From Desulfuromonadaceae bacterium (GTDB taxonomy: Bacteria > Desulfobacterota > Desulfuromonadia > Geobacterales > Pseudopelobacteraceae): a stretch of DNA of 64,000 nucleotides. The stretch is from positions 1 through 64,000 of the forward strand of contig JAQTXD010000008.1 in the NCBI GenBank assembly GCA_028688955.1, written 5' to 3'. This document shows, one piece after another, positions 1 through 8,644 of the stretch (within the stretch, counting starts at the first letter, position 1; each line of letters opens with the position of its first letter). The notes under the pieces were generated by a model. The model made no database searches and was not told where the DNA came from. It saw nothing but the letters and a program-made list of their open reading frames with translations. A program made the position numbers and the translations under genes.

Positions 1-38
1 ATGTACTGTTGGCCTAACTATTTTATGCGAGGTTACCT

Positions 39-893
39 ATGAGCTGGTTTACCAAAGAAAGACCCGGAATTGAAAGATCTGGTGGTAACAAAGTCACGTT
101 TCCCGATGGCATGTGGGTTAAATGCCCTGGCTGTTCCGAAACTCTTTTAAGCAAGGATATAGAAGCTAATCTGCAGGTGTGCCCAAAGTGCGGCCACCAC
201 TATCGTATCAGCGCACGAAAGCGCCTTGAAGCTCTCCTTGATGGAGCGGTATGGCAGGAATTTGATGCCAACATTACTTCCACAGACTTTCTTGAATTCA
301 AAGACGCAAAAAGCTATCAGGACCGCATCGATGCCGCCCTGGCAAAGGGTGGTTCAAAAGATGCCGTCATCTGCGTTGAAGGTACCATTGAAGGTCTGTC
401 GGTACAGGTGTCCTGTTTTGACTTTTCCTTCATGGGGGGCAGTATGGGGAGCGTCGTGGGAGAAAAAATTACCCGTTCCATCGAACGCGGGCTGGAGAAG
501 CATCAGCCGGTGATTATCATCTCCGCATCCGGCGGGGCTCGCATGCAGGAAAGCATTCTCTCTCTGATGCAGATGGCAAAAACGTCTGCTGCGTTGGCTA
601 AACTCAAACGGGCGGGTATCCCGTTTGTGTCTCTGTTAACCGATCCTACCACCGGCGGAGTAACCGCAAGTTTTGCCATGCTGGGAGACATCAACATAGC
701 CGAACCAAAAGCGCTGATCGGTTTTGCCGGTCCTCGTGTTATCGAGCAGACAATTCGCCAGAAACTTCCTGAAGGTTTTCAGAGGGCAGAATATCTTCTC
801 GACCACGGGATGGTTGATGTCATCATTCCCCGAACAGAAATGCGTACAAAACTTGCCTCAATTCTAAAAATGCTGCATCGGACAAACGCCTGA
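39..893 (+). CDS. accD: Acetyl-CoA carboxylase carboxyltransferase subunit beta
   Basis: Protein has the N-terminal zinc-finger CPGCSETLLSKDIEANLQVCPKCGHHYRIS and the carboxyltransferase core SASGGARMQESILSLMQMAKTSAAL...PTTGGVTASFAMLGD. Confidence 0.97.
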   Translation: MSWFTKERPGIERSGGNKVTFPDGMWVKCPGCSETLLSKDIEANLQVCPKCGHHYRISARKRLEALLDGAVWQEFDANITSTDFLEFKDAKSYQDRIDAALAKGGSKDAVICVEGTIEGLSVQVSCFDFSFMGGSMGSVVGEKITRSIERGLEKHQPVIIISASGGARMQESILSLMQMAKTSAALAKLKRAGIPFVSLLTDPTTGGVTASFAMLGDINIAEPKALIGFAGPRVIEQTIRQKLPEGFQRAEYLLDHGMVDVIIPRTEMRTKLASILKMLHRTNA

Positions 894-894
894 C

Positions 895-2172
895 ATGTCC
901 CTGGCAGATGTGTTGGACAAGCTTTACGCCCGTCGGCGCTTTGGTATACGGCCAGGCGTCGACAGGGTCGGAAAGCTGCTGGAACGTCTGGGAAATCCTG
1001 AAAAACAGTTTCGCACGATTCATGTTGTCGGTACAAATGGCAAAGGTTCAACCTCAGCCTTTCTCTCCTCAATTCTTCTGCATGCAGGGCACTCGGTTGC
1101 CCAGTTCAGCTCTCCTCACCTGATACGCTTCTCAGAACGATTTCGGATACACGGCGTCGAATATCCGGCTGAAAAGTTGTCAGTCAAACTGGAAACTGTG
1201 CTGGAGGCCGCTCCCGAAGAAGCTACTTTTTTTGAGATTACCACCGCGCTGGCGGCTTACATCTTCCGAGATGAGGGCGTCGCTCTGGCTGTCATGGAAG
1301 CAGGAATGGGCGGCTGTTCCGATGCAACTGCCTCGCTCAATGGCGAGATGTCCATTCTTACTCCGATAGCCCTTGACCACACTGAGTATCTTGGTGCGGG
1401 CCTTCAAGAGATTGCCCGGGAGAAAGCCGGAATCATCAGACCGGGAACGAGGGTAATCAGCGCCTGCCAGCCGGAAACTGTACATGAAGAGATTGAGAAG
1501 CGGTGCATAGCCGGGAAGTGTGATTTAAAAACGCTTGGTACTGACTTTACGGTTAATCGGAACGATGATGGCACTATCAGCTACCGGGGACTGAATAAAG
1601 AGCTGGAATATATTGCCCCGGGAATAGCCGGAAGATATCAGGCGATCAACGCAGCGGTTGCACTTGCTGCCGCTGAAACACTGGAAATGAACGGGATCGA
1701 CATTGCAACAGCTTCATATTCAGAAGGCATCTCTGCAGCACGCTGGCCGGGACGAATGGAATTAATCGCCGGTACACCACGGCTGCTGCTGGACGGAGCG
1801 CATAATCCTGCCGGTGCAGGCGCTCTTGCTGATGCGTTGCAGGATTATTCCTATTCACGACTGCTGCTTGTGACCGGTGTCTGCGACGACAAGGATATCG
1901 AGCGTATTTTCGCACCACTTATACCTCTGGCAGATTCCGTCTACACGGTCACTCCCGCAGTTGACCGGGCCTTAAAAGATGAGGAACTCGCAAGTTTTTT
2001 TCTCTCAAGGGGGATAGTCGCCCAACCGTGCGGTTCAGTTGTATCAGGAGTCAACAGAGCAATCCAGCAGGCCGCTGAAGATGATCTTGTGGTTGTATGC
2101 GGTTCACTGTTTGTTGTGGGTGAAATCAAAGCGTGGCTTGAACAGACGGAATTCAGCGGGATCAGAGGTTGA
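895..2172 (+). CDS. folC: Bifunctional folylpolyglutamate synthase/dihydrofolate synthase
   Basis: VVGTNGKGSTSAFLSSIL P-loop, FSSPHLIRFSERFRI and LLLDGAHNPAGAGAL motifs; directly follows accD. Confidence 0.96.
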   Translation: MSLADVLDKLYARRRFGIRPGVDRVGKLLERLGNPEKQFRTIHVVGTNGKGSTSAFLSSILLHAGHSVAQFSSPHLIRFSERFRIHGVEYPAEKLSVKLETVLEAAPEEATFFEITTALAAYIFRDEGVALAVMEAGMGGCSDATASLNGEMSILTPIALDHTEYLGAGLQEIAREKAGIIRPGTRVISACQPETVHEEIEKRCIAGKCDLKTLGTDFTVNRNDDGTISYRGLNKELEYIAPGIAGRYQAINAAVALAAAETLEMNGIDIATASYSEGISAARWPGRMELIAGTPRLLLDGAHNPAGAGALADALQDYSYSRLLLVTGVCDDKDIERIFAPLIPLADSVYTVTPAVDRALKDEELASFFLSRGIVAQPCGSVVSGVNRAIQQAAEDDLVVVCGSLFVVGEIKAWLEQTEFSGIRG

Positions 2173-2180
2173 TTGTTTCA

Positions 2181-4229
2181 ATGATACGATTGTGCTATCT
2201 CGTTTTGTGTATTGTATGCAGTTGCTGGGGGTCACCCGCCGTAGCTGCGCAGCCGCCAGACCCTGATGAAAATATGCATATCAATGCTGACCACATGAGT
2301 CAAAATTCGGCAGAGCAGGTATACACGGCAGATGGCAATGTAGTTGTCCTCTGGCAGGGACTTCGCCTCACCGCAGACCACGTCCGCTTTAGTGCAGAAA
2401 CTCATCTGCTGCAAGCAGATGGCTCGGTTGTTATGAAAAAGGATCAATCGGTTCTGAAAGGCGAAACACTGGTTTTGAATATGGATACCGGACGGGCAGA
2501 AATGGATTCTACTCTGCTTACCCTTCCTGAAACAAATACGACCGTTACCTCAAAAAAACTCATTCGTATAAATGAGACCGAATTCAGTGGAACGGCAACA
2601 AACCTGACAACGTGCGACCTCCCTGATCCAAGCTGGAATTTTACTTCTGACAGCCTCAAGGTCAATCTGCTTGGCTATGCAACCGGGCGTAACGTTATAT
2701 TTTATGTAAAGAACATTCCGGTACTATATATTCCCTGGATAGCCTTCCCCGTCGTGCTGGAGAAACGATCCGGCCTTCTCTTCCCGCACTTTGGCTACTC
2801 AAAGAAACGCGGTGCGCAGCTTGATATTCCCCTCTACTGGGTCATTTCACCCAGCCAGGACCTTCAGTTCGATCTTGATATAATGACCGATCGTGGTGTA
2901 GGGACCGGAGCTGACTATCGCTACATTCGCACTCGCGGCAGCGAAGGGCATATCAACGCGTATTCAATCTACGATCAGCAGGAGAGCCGGTGGCGTTGGC
3001 AACTGGCTCAGGAGCACAAAGAGATTTTTTCCCGCGATGCCAATATCCGCACGATGGTCAACGCCACAAGTGACCGGACTTTTTTGAAGGATTTTGGCGA
3101 CAAAAATGGTGACTACAACAGACAATCGAGCGATACGACCGTAAATGTACTGAAAATGTGGCAGAACTACGCTGCAACATCATATCTGCACTACAGCGAA
3201 GACCTCTATGCCGCCAATAACCGGTCTACTCTTCAGACACTCCCCTCACTTGGCATAGCTGCGGTCCGACAGACTGTTTTTTCACTGCCGGTTTTTTTCG
3301 ATCTCGACGGATCTGCAGAAAATCTGTATCGAGATACCGCGCCACGCGGCCAACGCCTGCACATCTTTCCGCGATTCACTCTGCTGCCATTCCAGAACAG
3401 CGCCGTTCAAACATCACTGTTTGCAGGAGCGCATATACGTGGCTACGCCACCGACAGAAGAGATATCAACGGTGGCGTTCATACAAGCGATGGAGATCTG
3501 GTACCTGAGGCAGGTGTACGCATGTCAACATCCCTGACCCGCATCTACGATACCAATGCATCTACACTGAAAAAGGTTCGGCATGAGCTGATTCCCGAGG
3601 TCAGGTACTCCCTCGTACCGGAACAGGAGCAACAACGACTTCCTCTGTATGACTACACGGATCGCTTGATCCACCGGAACATGATTTCACTGTCAGTGAC
3701 CAGTCTGGTCAATGGTAAATTTACCGGTAATGGTACGACTGAATATCGCGACATTTCACGTATCAAACTGAGTGCCGACTATAAAATTTCAGGAGAGCGA
3801 CAGGACCTTTTAACACTGGTTGAGAGCCAACGGGCATGGAGTGATCTGATGCTGGAGTCGGAGACACGCCTGTCAAAGTTACTAACAGTAACCTTTGATA
3901 CACGCTACAACCTGTATGAACATTTCCTGTCGACCGCCGTAGCCGGAATTGATGTTGATGATCGACAGGGAAACATCATTGGTGCGGGGTACCAGATGGC
4001 CCGCCACGAAGTCGAGTACTTTGAGGGGCGGCTCTCTACCAGGCTGATCAAACCTCTGCACCTTTCATATACCGCCCGTTACTCATTTGAACGAAACGAT
4101 TTCCTCGAATCCGTGTATGCAGCCGAATACCGACATAAATGCTGGAGCGTGAACGTTGCGGTTCACCAACGCCCCGGTAACAATTCATATACATTCAATT
4201 TCAATCTTGCGGGACTCACCGGTAAATAA
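2181..4229 (+). CDS. lptD: LPS-assembly protein LptD (OstA/Imp family)
   Basis: N-terminal OstA-like region (INADHMSQNSAEQVYTADGNVVVLWQGLRLTADHVRF) and C-terminal LptD beta-barrel (VKNIPVLYIPWIAFPV..RSGLLFPHFGYS). ORF track starts at TTG 2169; ATG at 2181 is likely. Confidence 0.93.
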   Translation: MIRLCYLVLCIVCSCWGSPAVAAQPPDPDENMHINADHMSQNSAEQVYTADGNVVVLWQGLRLTADHVRFSAETHLLQADGSVVMKKDQSVLKGETLVLNMDTGRAEMDSTLLTLPETNTTVTSKKLIRINETEFSGTATNLTTCDLPDPSWNFTSDSLKVNLLGYATGRNVIFYVKNIPVLYIPWIAFPVVLEKRSGLLFPHFGYSKKRGAQLDIPLYWVISPSQDLQFDLDIMTDRGVGTGADYRYIRTRGSEGHINAYSIYDQQESRWRWQLAQEHKEIFSRDANIRTMVNATSDRTFLKDFGDKNGDYNRQSSDTTVNVLKMWQNYAATSYLHYSEDLYAANNRSTLQTLPSLGIAAVRQTVFSLPVFFDLDGSAENLYRDTAPRGQRLHIFPRFTLLPFQNSAVQTSLFAGAHIRGYATDRRDINGGVHTSDGDLVPEAGVRMSTSLTRIYDTNASTLKKVRHELIPEVRYSLVPEQEQQRLPLYDYTDRLIHRNMISLSVTSLVNGKFTGNGTTEYRDISRIKLSADYKISGERQDLLTLVESQRAWSDLMLESETRLSKLLTVTFDTRYNLYEHFLSTAVAGIDVDDRQGNIIGAGYQMARHEVEYFEGRLSTRLIKPLHLSYTARYSFERNDFLESVYAAEYRHKCWSVNVAVHQRPGNNSYTFNFNLAGLTGK

Positions 4230-4231
4230 AA

Positions 4232-4258
4232 ACGGGGCACCCGTCAAAAGCGCCCCGT
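4232..4258. terminator. Hairpin ACGGGGC...GCCCCGT between convergent lptD and pentapeptide gene
   Basis: Inverted repeat seen directly between convergent ORFs. Confidence 0.55.
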
Positions 4259-4288
4259 CCATGTCAAACCGTACAATTTCCTGCCAGC

Positions 4289-4711
4289 TTACTTGCAAAC
4301 TCCGATTGATCCTTTTTTGCACACCCTGTTATCAAACCAGGTGACATCCTCCAGATTTGCCCCACTGAAATCTGCCCTGTCAACCGACGCATTATCAAGC
4401 GATGCCCCGGTAAGCGTGGCCTTTTTCAGGTTGGCTTTTTCCAGACTGGCATCATCAAGAACGGCATCCCTGAGATCGCACTCTTCCAGATTTGCCTCCA
4501 TCAGGTTAGCACCCTCAAGCGCCGCCTGACTCAACTGAGCACCTTTCAGGTTTGCTCCCCTCAGGTCACACCCTGGACAGTTTTTTGATGCTTTCAGGCG
4601 TTCAAGATCCTCCGGCACAAAAGCAAACGCGCGGTTTGTTATGAGTATAAGCAATAGTGCCGCCGCCCCTGCAAATAGTGGTAACCTGATACGCACTAAT
4701 AATTTCAGCAT
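4289..4711 (-). CDS. Pentapeptide repeat protein with N-terminal signal/anchor
   Basis: Tandem A(N/D)LxxA repeats (LRGANLKGAQLSQAALEGANLMEANLEECDLRDAVL...). Confidence 0.9.
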   Translation of the reverse strand: MLKLLVRIRLPLFAGAAALLLILITNRAFAFVPEDLERLKASKNCPGCDLRGANLKGAQLSQAALEGANLMEANLEECDLRDAVLDDASLEKANLKKATLTGASLDNASVDRADFSGANLEDVTWFDNRVCKKGSIGVCK

Positions 4712-4749
4712 CTACGACTCCTTTTGATTCAGATCAGATTCGGATAAAA

Positions 4750-5832
4750 TCATGAGTACCCTACCAGAAAAAGGAGCCGTTTGTATATAGCAACCCGCTT
4801 TACGTCGCTCACAGACAGATCGCCGGCAGATACCGGAGTAGCAAACTGACGCAGAAACCGCTTGTCACTCAGGGTCAGTTTCGGATTATCGATGCCTATC
4901 CGTGAGAGTACGTGCAGTGATCGGAGCGAGAAACATCCCACAGAGGACGCAAGGCATGGATTGAGCAGAATCTTTTTTTCATCAAGGTTATGGGAATCGC
5001 CGCTGTCGCGTTTTTTCAGATAGAGGACAAAGTTATCCGGCGACGAACGTTCATTTTCAAGCATCTTCAGTCGGCCAATTTCCTCCGCCGGATTTTCCCT
5101 TGCGTTCCGATGGGCAAACAGCTGTATCTCAAGACCGGTTTGGGCAATCATTTCAAGCACTCCGTCAATGCGATAGGTATGGACCCGAGGATGGAGGAGA
5201 GCATCAGCAAGCCCGGAGACAGTCGCAGCCTCATCAGAATTAGCGAGATAATTTGCCAGACGTGACCCGGTAGGCGCCTTTTTAAGGATACGGCGTGCGT
5301 CAGCGGGAGAATCAATTCCAAGGAGACGGAATGCGCGGCGAATAGACTCTTCCTGCCGGCGGGCATAGCGACTGTAGAGCATTATCCGCATAATGCCGCC
5401 GGGCACGAGACGACGTTCCAGGTCTATCAGACCCGCCACGGGGTCGTCCAGATGATGGAGCACGCCAAAAGAATCAATCAGCCCAAACTCTTCATGAACA
5501 ACGGCAGGATCCGACAGATTTCCACAGCGGTACTCGACATTCATCAGTCCGTGCAGCAAGCAGTGCAGACGCGCCCGGCGGAGACTCTGTGCAGACAGGT
5601 CAAGAGCTGTAATAGCGACATCCGGATTAGCAACGGCATAGGGGTAGGGAGAGAACGTCCCGCACCCGGCAATCAGAATTTTTCTTGCTTCCAACGGAGG
5701 TAGCGATCGGTTAAAGCGCGCCCAGAGCGCGTCAAGATTGAGGGCGTAGGTATCGCACCGACGAACCGAGGCAAGCAGCGGGTAGATGGGATAGGGATGC
5801 TTTTGGTAATGTGTTTGTACCGGATTTGACAT
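4750..5832 (-). CDS. Class I SAM-dependent methyltransferase
   Basis: ILIAGCGTFSPYPYA glycine-rich motif I, DLSAQSLRRAR and FGVLHHLDDP motifs. Confidence 0.88.
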   Translation of the reverse strand: MSNPVQTHYQKHPYPIYPLLASVRRCDTYALNLDALWARFNRSLPPLEARKILIAGCGTFSPYPYAVANPDVAITALDLSAQSLRRARLHCLLHGLMNVEYRCGNLSDPAVVHEEFGLIDSFGVLHHLDDPVAGLIDLERRLVPGGIMRIMLYSRYARRQEESIRRAFRLLGIDSPADARRILKKAPTGSRLANYLANSDEAATVSGLADALLHPRVHTYRIDGVLEMIAQTGLEIQLFAHRNARENPAEEIGRLKMLENERSSPDNFVLYLKKRDSGDSHNLDEKKILLNPCLASSVGCFSLRSLHVLSRIGIDNPKLTLSDKRFLRQFATPVSAGDLSVSDVKRVAIYKRLLFLVGYS

Positions 5833-5878
5833 GCGGCACTGTAGCAGGATGTCGTCCAGCTTTCAACTGGCAGAAAAA

Positions 5879-5907
5879 GAGCCCTTCGCAGAAGTTACGA
5901 AGGGCTC
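5879..5907. terminator. GAGCCCTTCG/CGAAGGGCTC hairpin followed by CAAAAA on the plus strand
   Basis: Perfect 10-bp inverted repeat. Confidence 0.6.
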
Positions 5908-5928
5908 AAAAACAGCATGGTTCCTACA

Positions 5929-6687
5929 TTATTTTTTAATCTTGCTCTCTTCTACAATTGCCGTGTACTTGTATCCGCCGCCAAAGTCTTTATCCTTTGC
6001 AAGAATGCCGGTCACCGTAACAATATCGCCAACCTCAGCTATATCCTTAGAGGTACAGACGAGGTTATGGTTCTTTTTGGACTGGGAACCGCTACCGTCC
6101 TGAATATGGATCCAGTTCCTGCCCATGATCCCGGCTGACACCTTGACAACTTTGCCACTGATTACAACTTTTTTCTTGTTCAGTTTTGCACTTTTGGCAA
6201 ATATCTCCTGAACAGTATAGGCATTTGCTCCGCTGGCTTTGGGTACCGATATTTTTTCGTCTTTGCCTGCTGCAGCAGCTTTGCTGCCGCCTGTTTCAGT
6301 TTTGCCCTTATATGCGACAGCGCCTTTGGCAGTTGAACCAGAGACCACGGCATCGGCAAAGACAATCTTGTCAAATTTCCGCTTCAGGCTCTTGCTCTCA
6401 AAGTTGCTCATCTCGTTGGCGCCCTTAAAGCTCATCTGGGAACCGACAGTAACGGGAGCTGCCATAAACGCCACCCACACTTTTGTTCCATCTTTTTTCT
6501 GGAGATACACATACGTATAGCCACCACTGTCCATTGTTTCAAGGACCTTGCCGGTGAGGAGGGCAGGCTCGGGCTGCGCCGCCGCACCTGTTACGGGAGC
6601 TGCAGTCTTGTCTGGTGAAGCCAACACAGTTGATACGGAAGAGAGTGCTATTACGCAGGAAAGTGCCAATAGAAGGTTCTTTTTCAT
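5929..6687 (-). CDS. Exported OB-fold (NrfJ-like plus second OB-fold) protein
   Basis: Signal peptide MKKNLLLALSCVIALSSVSTVLA; TGKVLETMDSGGYTYVYLQKKDGTKVWVAF, then KKVVISGKVVKVSAGIMGRNWIHIQDGSG..GDIVTVTG. The ORF extends to 6798 but the internal Met precedes the signal peptide. Confidence 0.72.
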   Translation of the reverse strand: MKKNLLLALSCVIALSSVSTVLASPDKTAAPVTGAAAQPEPALLTGKVLETMDSGGYTYVYLQKKDGTKVWVAFMAAPVTVGSQMSFKGANEMSNFESKSLKRKFDKIVFADAVVSGSTAKGAVAYKGKTETGGSKAAAAGKDEKISVPKASGANAYTVQEIFAKSAKLNKKKVVISGKVVKVSAGIMGRNWIHIQDGSGSQSKKNHNLVCTSKDIAEVGDIVTVTGILAKDKDFGGGYKYTAIVEESKIKK

Positions 6688-6774
6688 GAATTCCCCTTTT
6701 TTATATTTACCAACCAAGGCGGTAACACTATCATATATTTGTTGTATCGGCACCCAAAAAATACAGGAGCCCGC

Positions 6775-7908
6775 ATGTTCAACCGACTCTATATCCACGT
6801 GCCGTTCTGTAGTGAAAAATGTCAGTACTGTGCATTTATCTCACGCACGCCCCAAAATGATGAACTTGTCGAATATCCTGCACTCCTGAGCCAGGAACTG
6901 CGACTCAACTCCCATAACGCCCGACTTCTCAAATCGATCTACTTTGGCGGCGGGACTCCATCACTGCTTAAGCCGGAACAATTAGGCCGGCTGCTTACAG
7001 AGATTGCAGAGCAGATTGGCATCCATGAAGAGGCGGAAATTACTCTGGAGGCAAATCCGGGAACTGTTACCCCCGTATCCCTGAAAACGTTTTATGATGT
7101 CGGCTTCAACCGGATATCTCTGGGTGTCCAATCATTTGATGACCGATTCCTTACCTCTCTGGGACGAATCCACACTGCGGAACAATCGCGGCAGACATTT
7201 CATGCAGCACGACAGGCCGGTTTTAAAAACATAAGTGTAGATTTGATTCACACCCTTCCCGAGCAAAATATTGAACAATGGCGTTTAGAATTACTGCATG
7301 CCCTTGATCTTTGCCCGGAACATATTTCCATCTACGGACTCACAGTGGAGGAAGGAACACCATTTGCGCGCATCTATCCTCCCGGCAGCGCACAGTTGCC
7401 GGATGATGACATATCAGCCGACATGTTTGAACTGGCCGATGAGCTTCTTACCGCAGCCGGGTTTGAGCATTATGAGATTGCCAATTATGCGCGATCAGGC
7501 TACCTATCTCAGCATAATAGCGGATATTGGAAACGTGACGGCTACCTTGGATTAGGCGTTGCCGCACATTCATTCCTGCACGAGGGGCATGGCGTACGCT
7601 TTTGCAACCCGGAGACCCTGGATGAATACCGTCATGGCGTGACGACAGGAAACGCAAAACGAATCAACGAGCAACGACTTACTCGGGAAGATGAACTGTC
7701 TGAGTATATGTTTTTAGGATTACGCCTGTCCGAAGGAATAAACTTTTCAGCCTTTGAACAGAGATTTAGCCGGTCGCTTGAGTCCGTTTACGGCACCGTA
7801 ACAACAGAACTTGTCAAACGGGGACTGCTCACTCAAGACGCACATGCGGTGCGCCTGACACTACGGGGCATGCTTCTCTCGAACCAGGTTTTCTCCCGTT
7901 TTTTATAA
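6775..7908 (+). CDS. hemW: Radical SAM coproporphyrinogen III oxidase-like protein (HemW family)
   Basis: YIHVPFCSEKCQYCAF (CxxxCxxC), YFGGGTPSLL, EANPGTV, NRISLGVQSFDD. Confidence 0.93.
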   Translation: MFNRLYIHVPFCSEKCQYCAFISRTPQNDELVEYPALLSQELRLNSHNARLLKSIYFGGGTPSLLKPEQLGRLLTEIAEQIGIHEEAEITLEANPGTVTPVSLKTFYDVGFNRISLGVQSFDDRFLTSLGRIHTAEQSRQTFHAARQAGFKNISVDLIHTLPEQNIEQWRLELLHALDLCPEHISIYGLTVEEGTPFARIYPPGSAQLPDDDISADMFELADELLTAAGFEHYEIANYARSGYLSQHNSGYWKRDGYLGLGVAAHSFLHEGHGVRFCNPETLDEYRHGVTTGNAKRINEQRLTREDELSEYMFLGLRLSEGINFSAFEQRFSRSLESVYGTVTTELVKRGLLTQDAHAVRLTLRGMLLSNQVFSRFL

Positions 7909-7925
7909 ATTTTTATTATGATTTC

Positions 7926-7952
7926 TTGACAACTGTCAAGTGACTGGCATAC
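7926..7952 (+). promoter_or_regulatory. Candidate promoter/operator: TTGACA-AC-TGTCAA palindrome overlapping a -35-like box, with a CATACT -10-like box after about 16 nt
   Basis: Direct reading of TTGACAACTGTCAAGTGACTGGCATACT upstream of the DUF3015-like gene. Confidence 0.4.
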
Positions 7953-8092
7953 TGTCCGGGCATATTTCGTTCTAAAAATATTACTTATATGAACCGGCAT
8001 TATAACAGACGGCAGCAATACTACCGACGGCTATAGTTGCTTTTTTCACCCCCATCGTTACGAAGGGGGAATTCACACAATAGGAGGCATGT

Positions 8093-8560
8093 ATGAAAAA
8101 AACTCTGTTGGGATTAGCATTTAGTTTGGTTGTTACCGGTTCTGCATTTGCCGGACAAGCTCAGAACAACGTCGGTTGCGGACTGGGAGCCCTGTTGTGG
8201 GAAAACAAAGCCGACAATTCAATTCTTTTCCAGGTACTGCAGTCAACAACAAACGGGACTTCTGGAAGTCAGACATTCGGTGTTACTTCAGGTACATCCA
8301 ACTGTCAAAAACCGTCAAAGATCGCTCAGAATGAAAAACTGAATCTGTTTGTTCAGGCCAATATGGACAAACTGGCACAGGATATTGCAGCGGGTAAAGG
8401 CGAGAGCCTCGATACGTTTGCTGAGATGCTGGGTGTTGCTCCCGGTCAGAATGCTGCGTTCAATGCAAAGCTTCAGGCCAATTTCGGCAAAATTTTCACC
8501 TCTGAGAATGTCGTTCTTGCCGAAGTTATTGATAACGCGGTAACTGTTACCAATAACTAA
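8093..8560 (+). CDS. DUF3015-like exported protein
   Basis: Signal peptide MKKTLLGLAFSLVVTGSAFA; NNVGCGLGALLWENKADNSILFQVLQSTTNGTSGSQTFGVTSGTSNC is typical of DUF3015. Confidence 0.85.
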   Translation: MKKTLLGLAFSLVVTGSAFAGQAQNNVGCGLGALLWENKADNSILFQVLQSTTNGTSGSQTFGVTSGTSNCQKPSKIAQNEKLNLFVQANMDKLAQDIAAGKGESLDTFAEMLGVAPGQNAAFNAKLQANFGKIFTSENVVLAEVIDNAVTVTNN

Positions 8561-8580
8561 TTTTAATTTTTTAAAGCATC

Positions 8581-8617
8581 AGAACAGGCACGCAGATATT
8601 CTTTGTGTGCCTGTTCT
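8581..8617 (+). terminator. AGAACAGGCAC...GTGCCTGTTCT hairpin followed by ACGTTTT
   Basis: Perfect 11-bp inverted repeat just after the DUF3015 ORF. Confidence 0.7.
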
Positions 8618-8644
8618 ACGTTTTACCCTCAGGAACTTGTGATT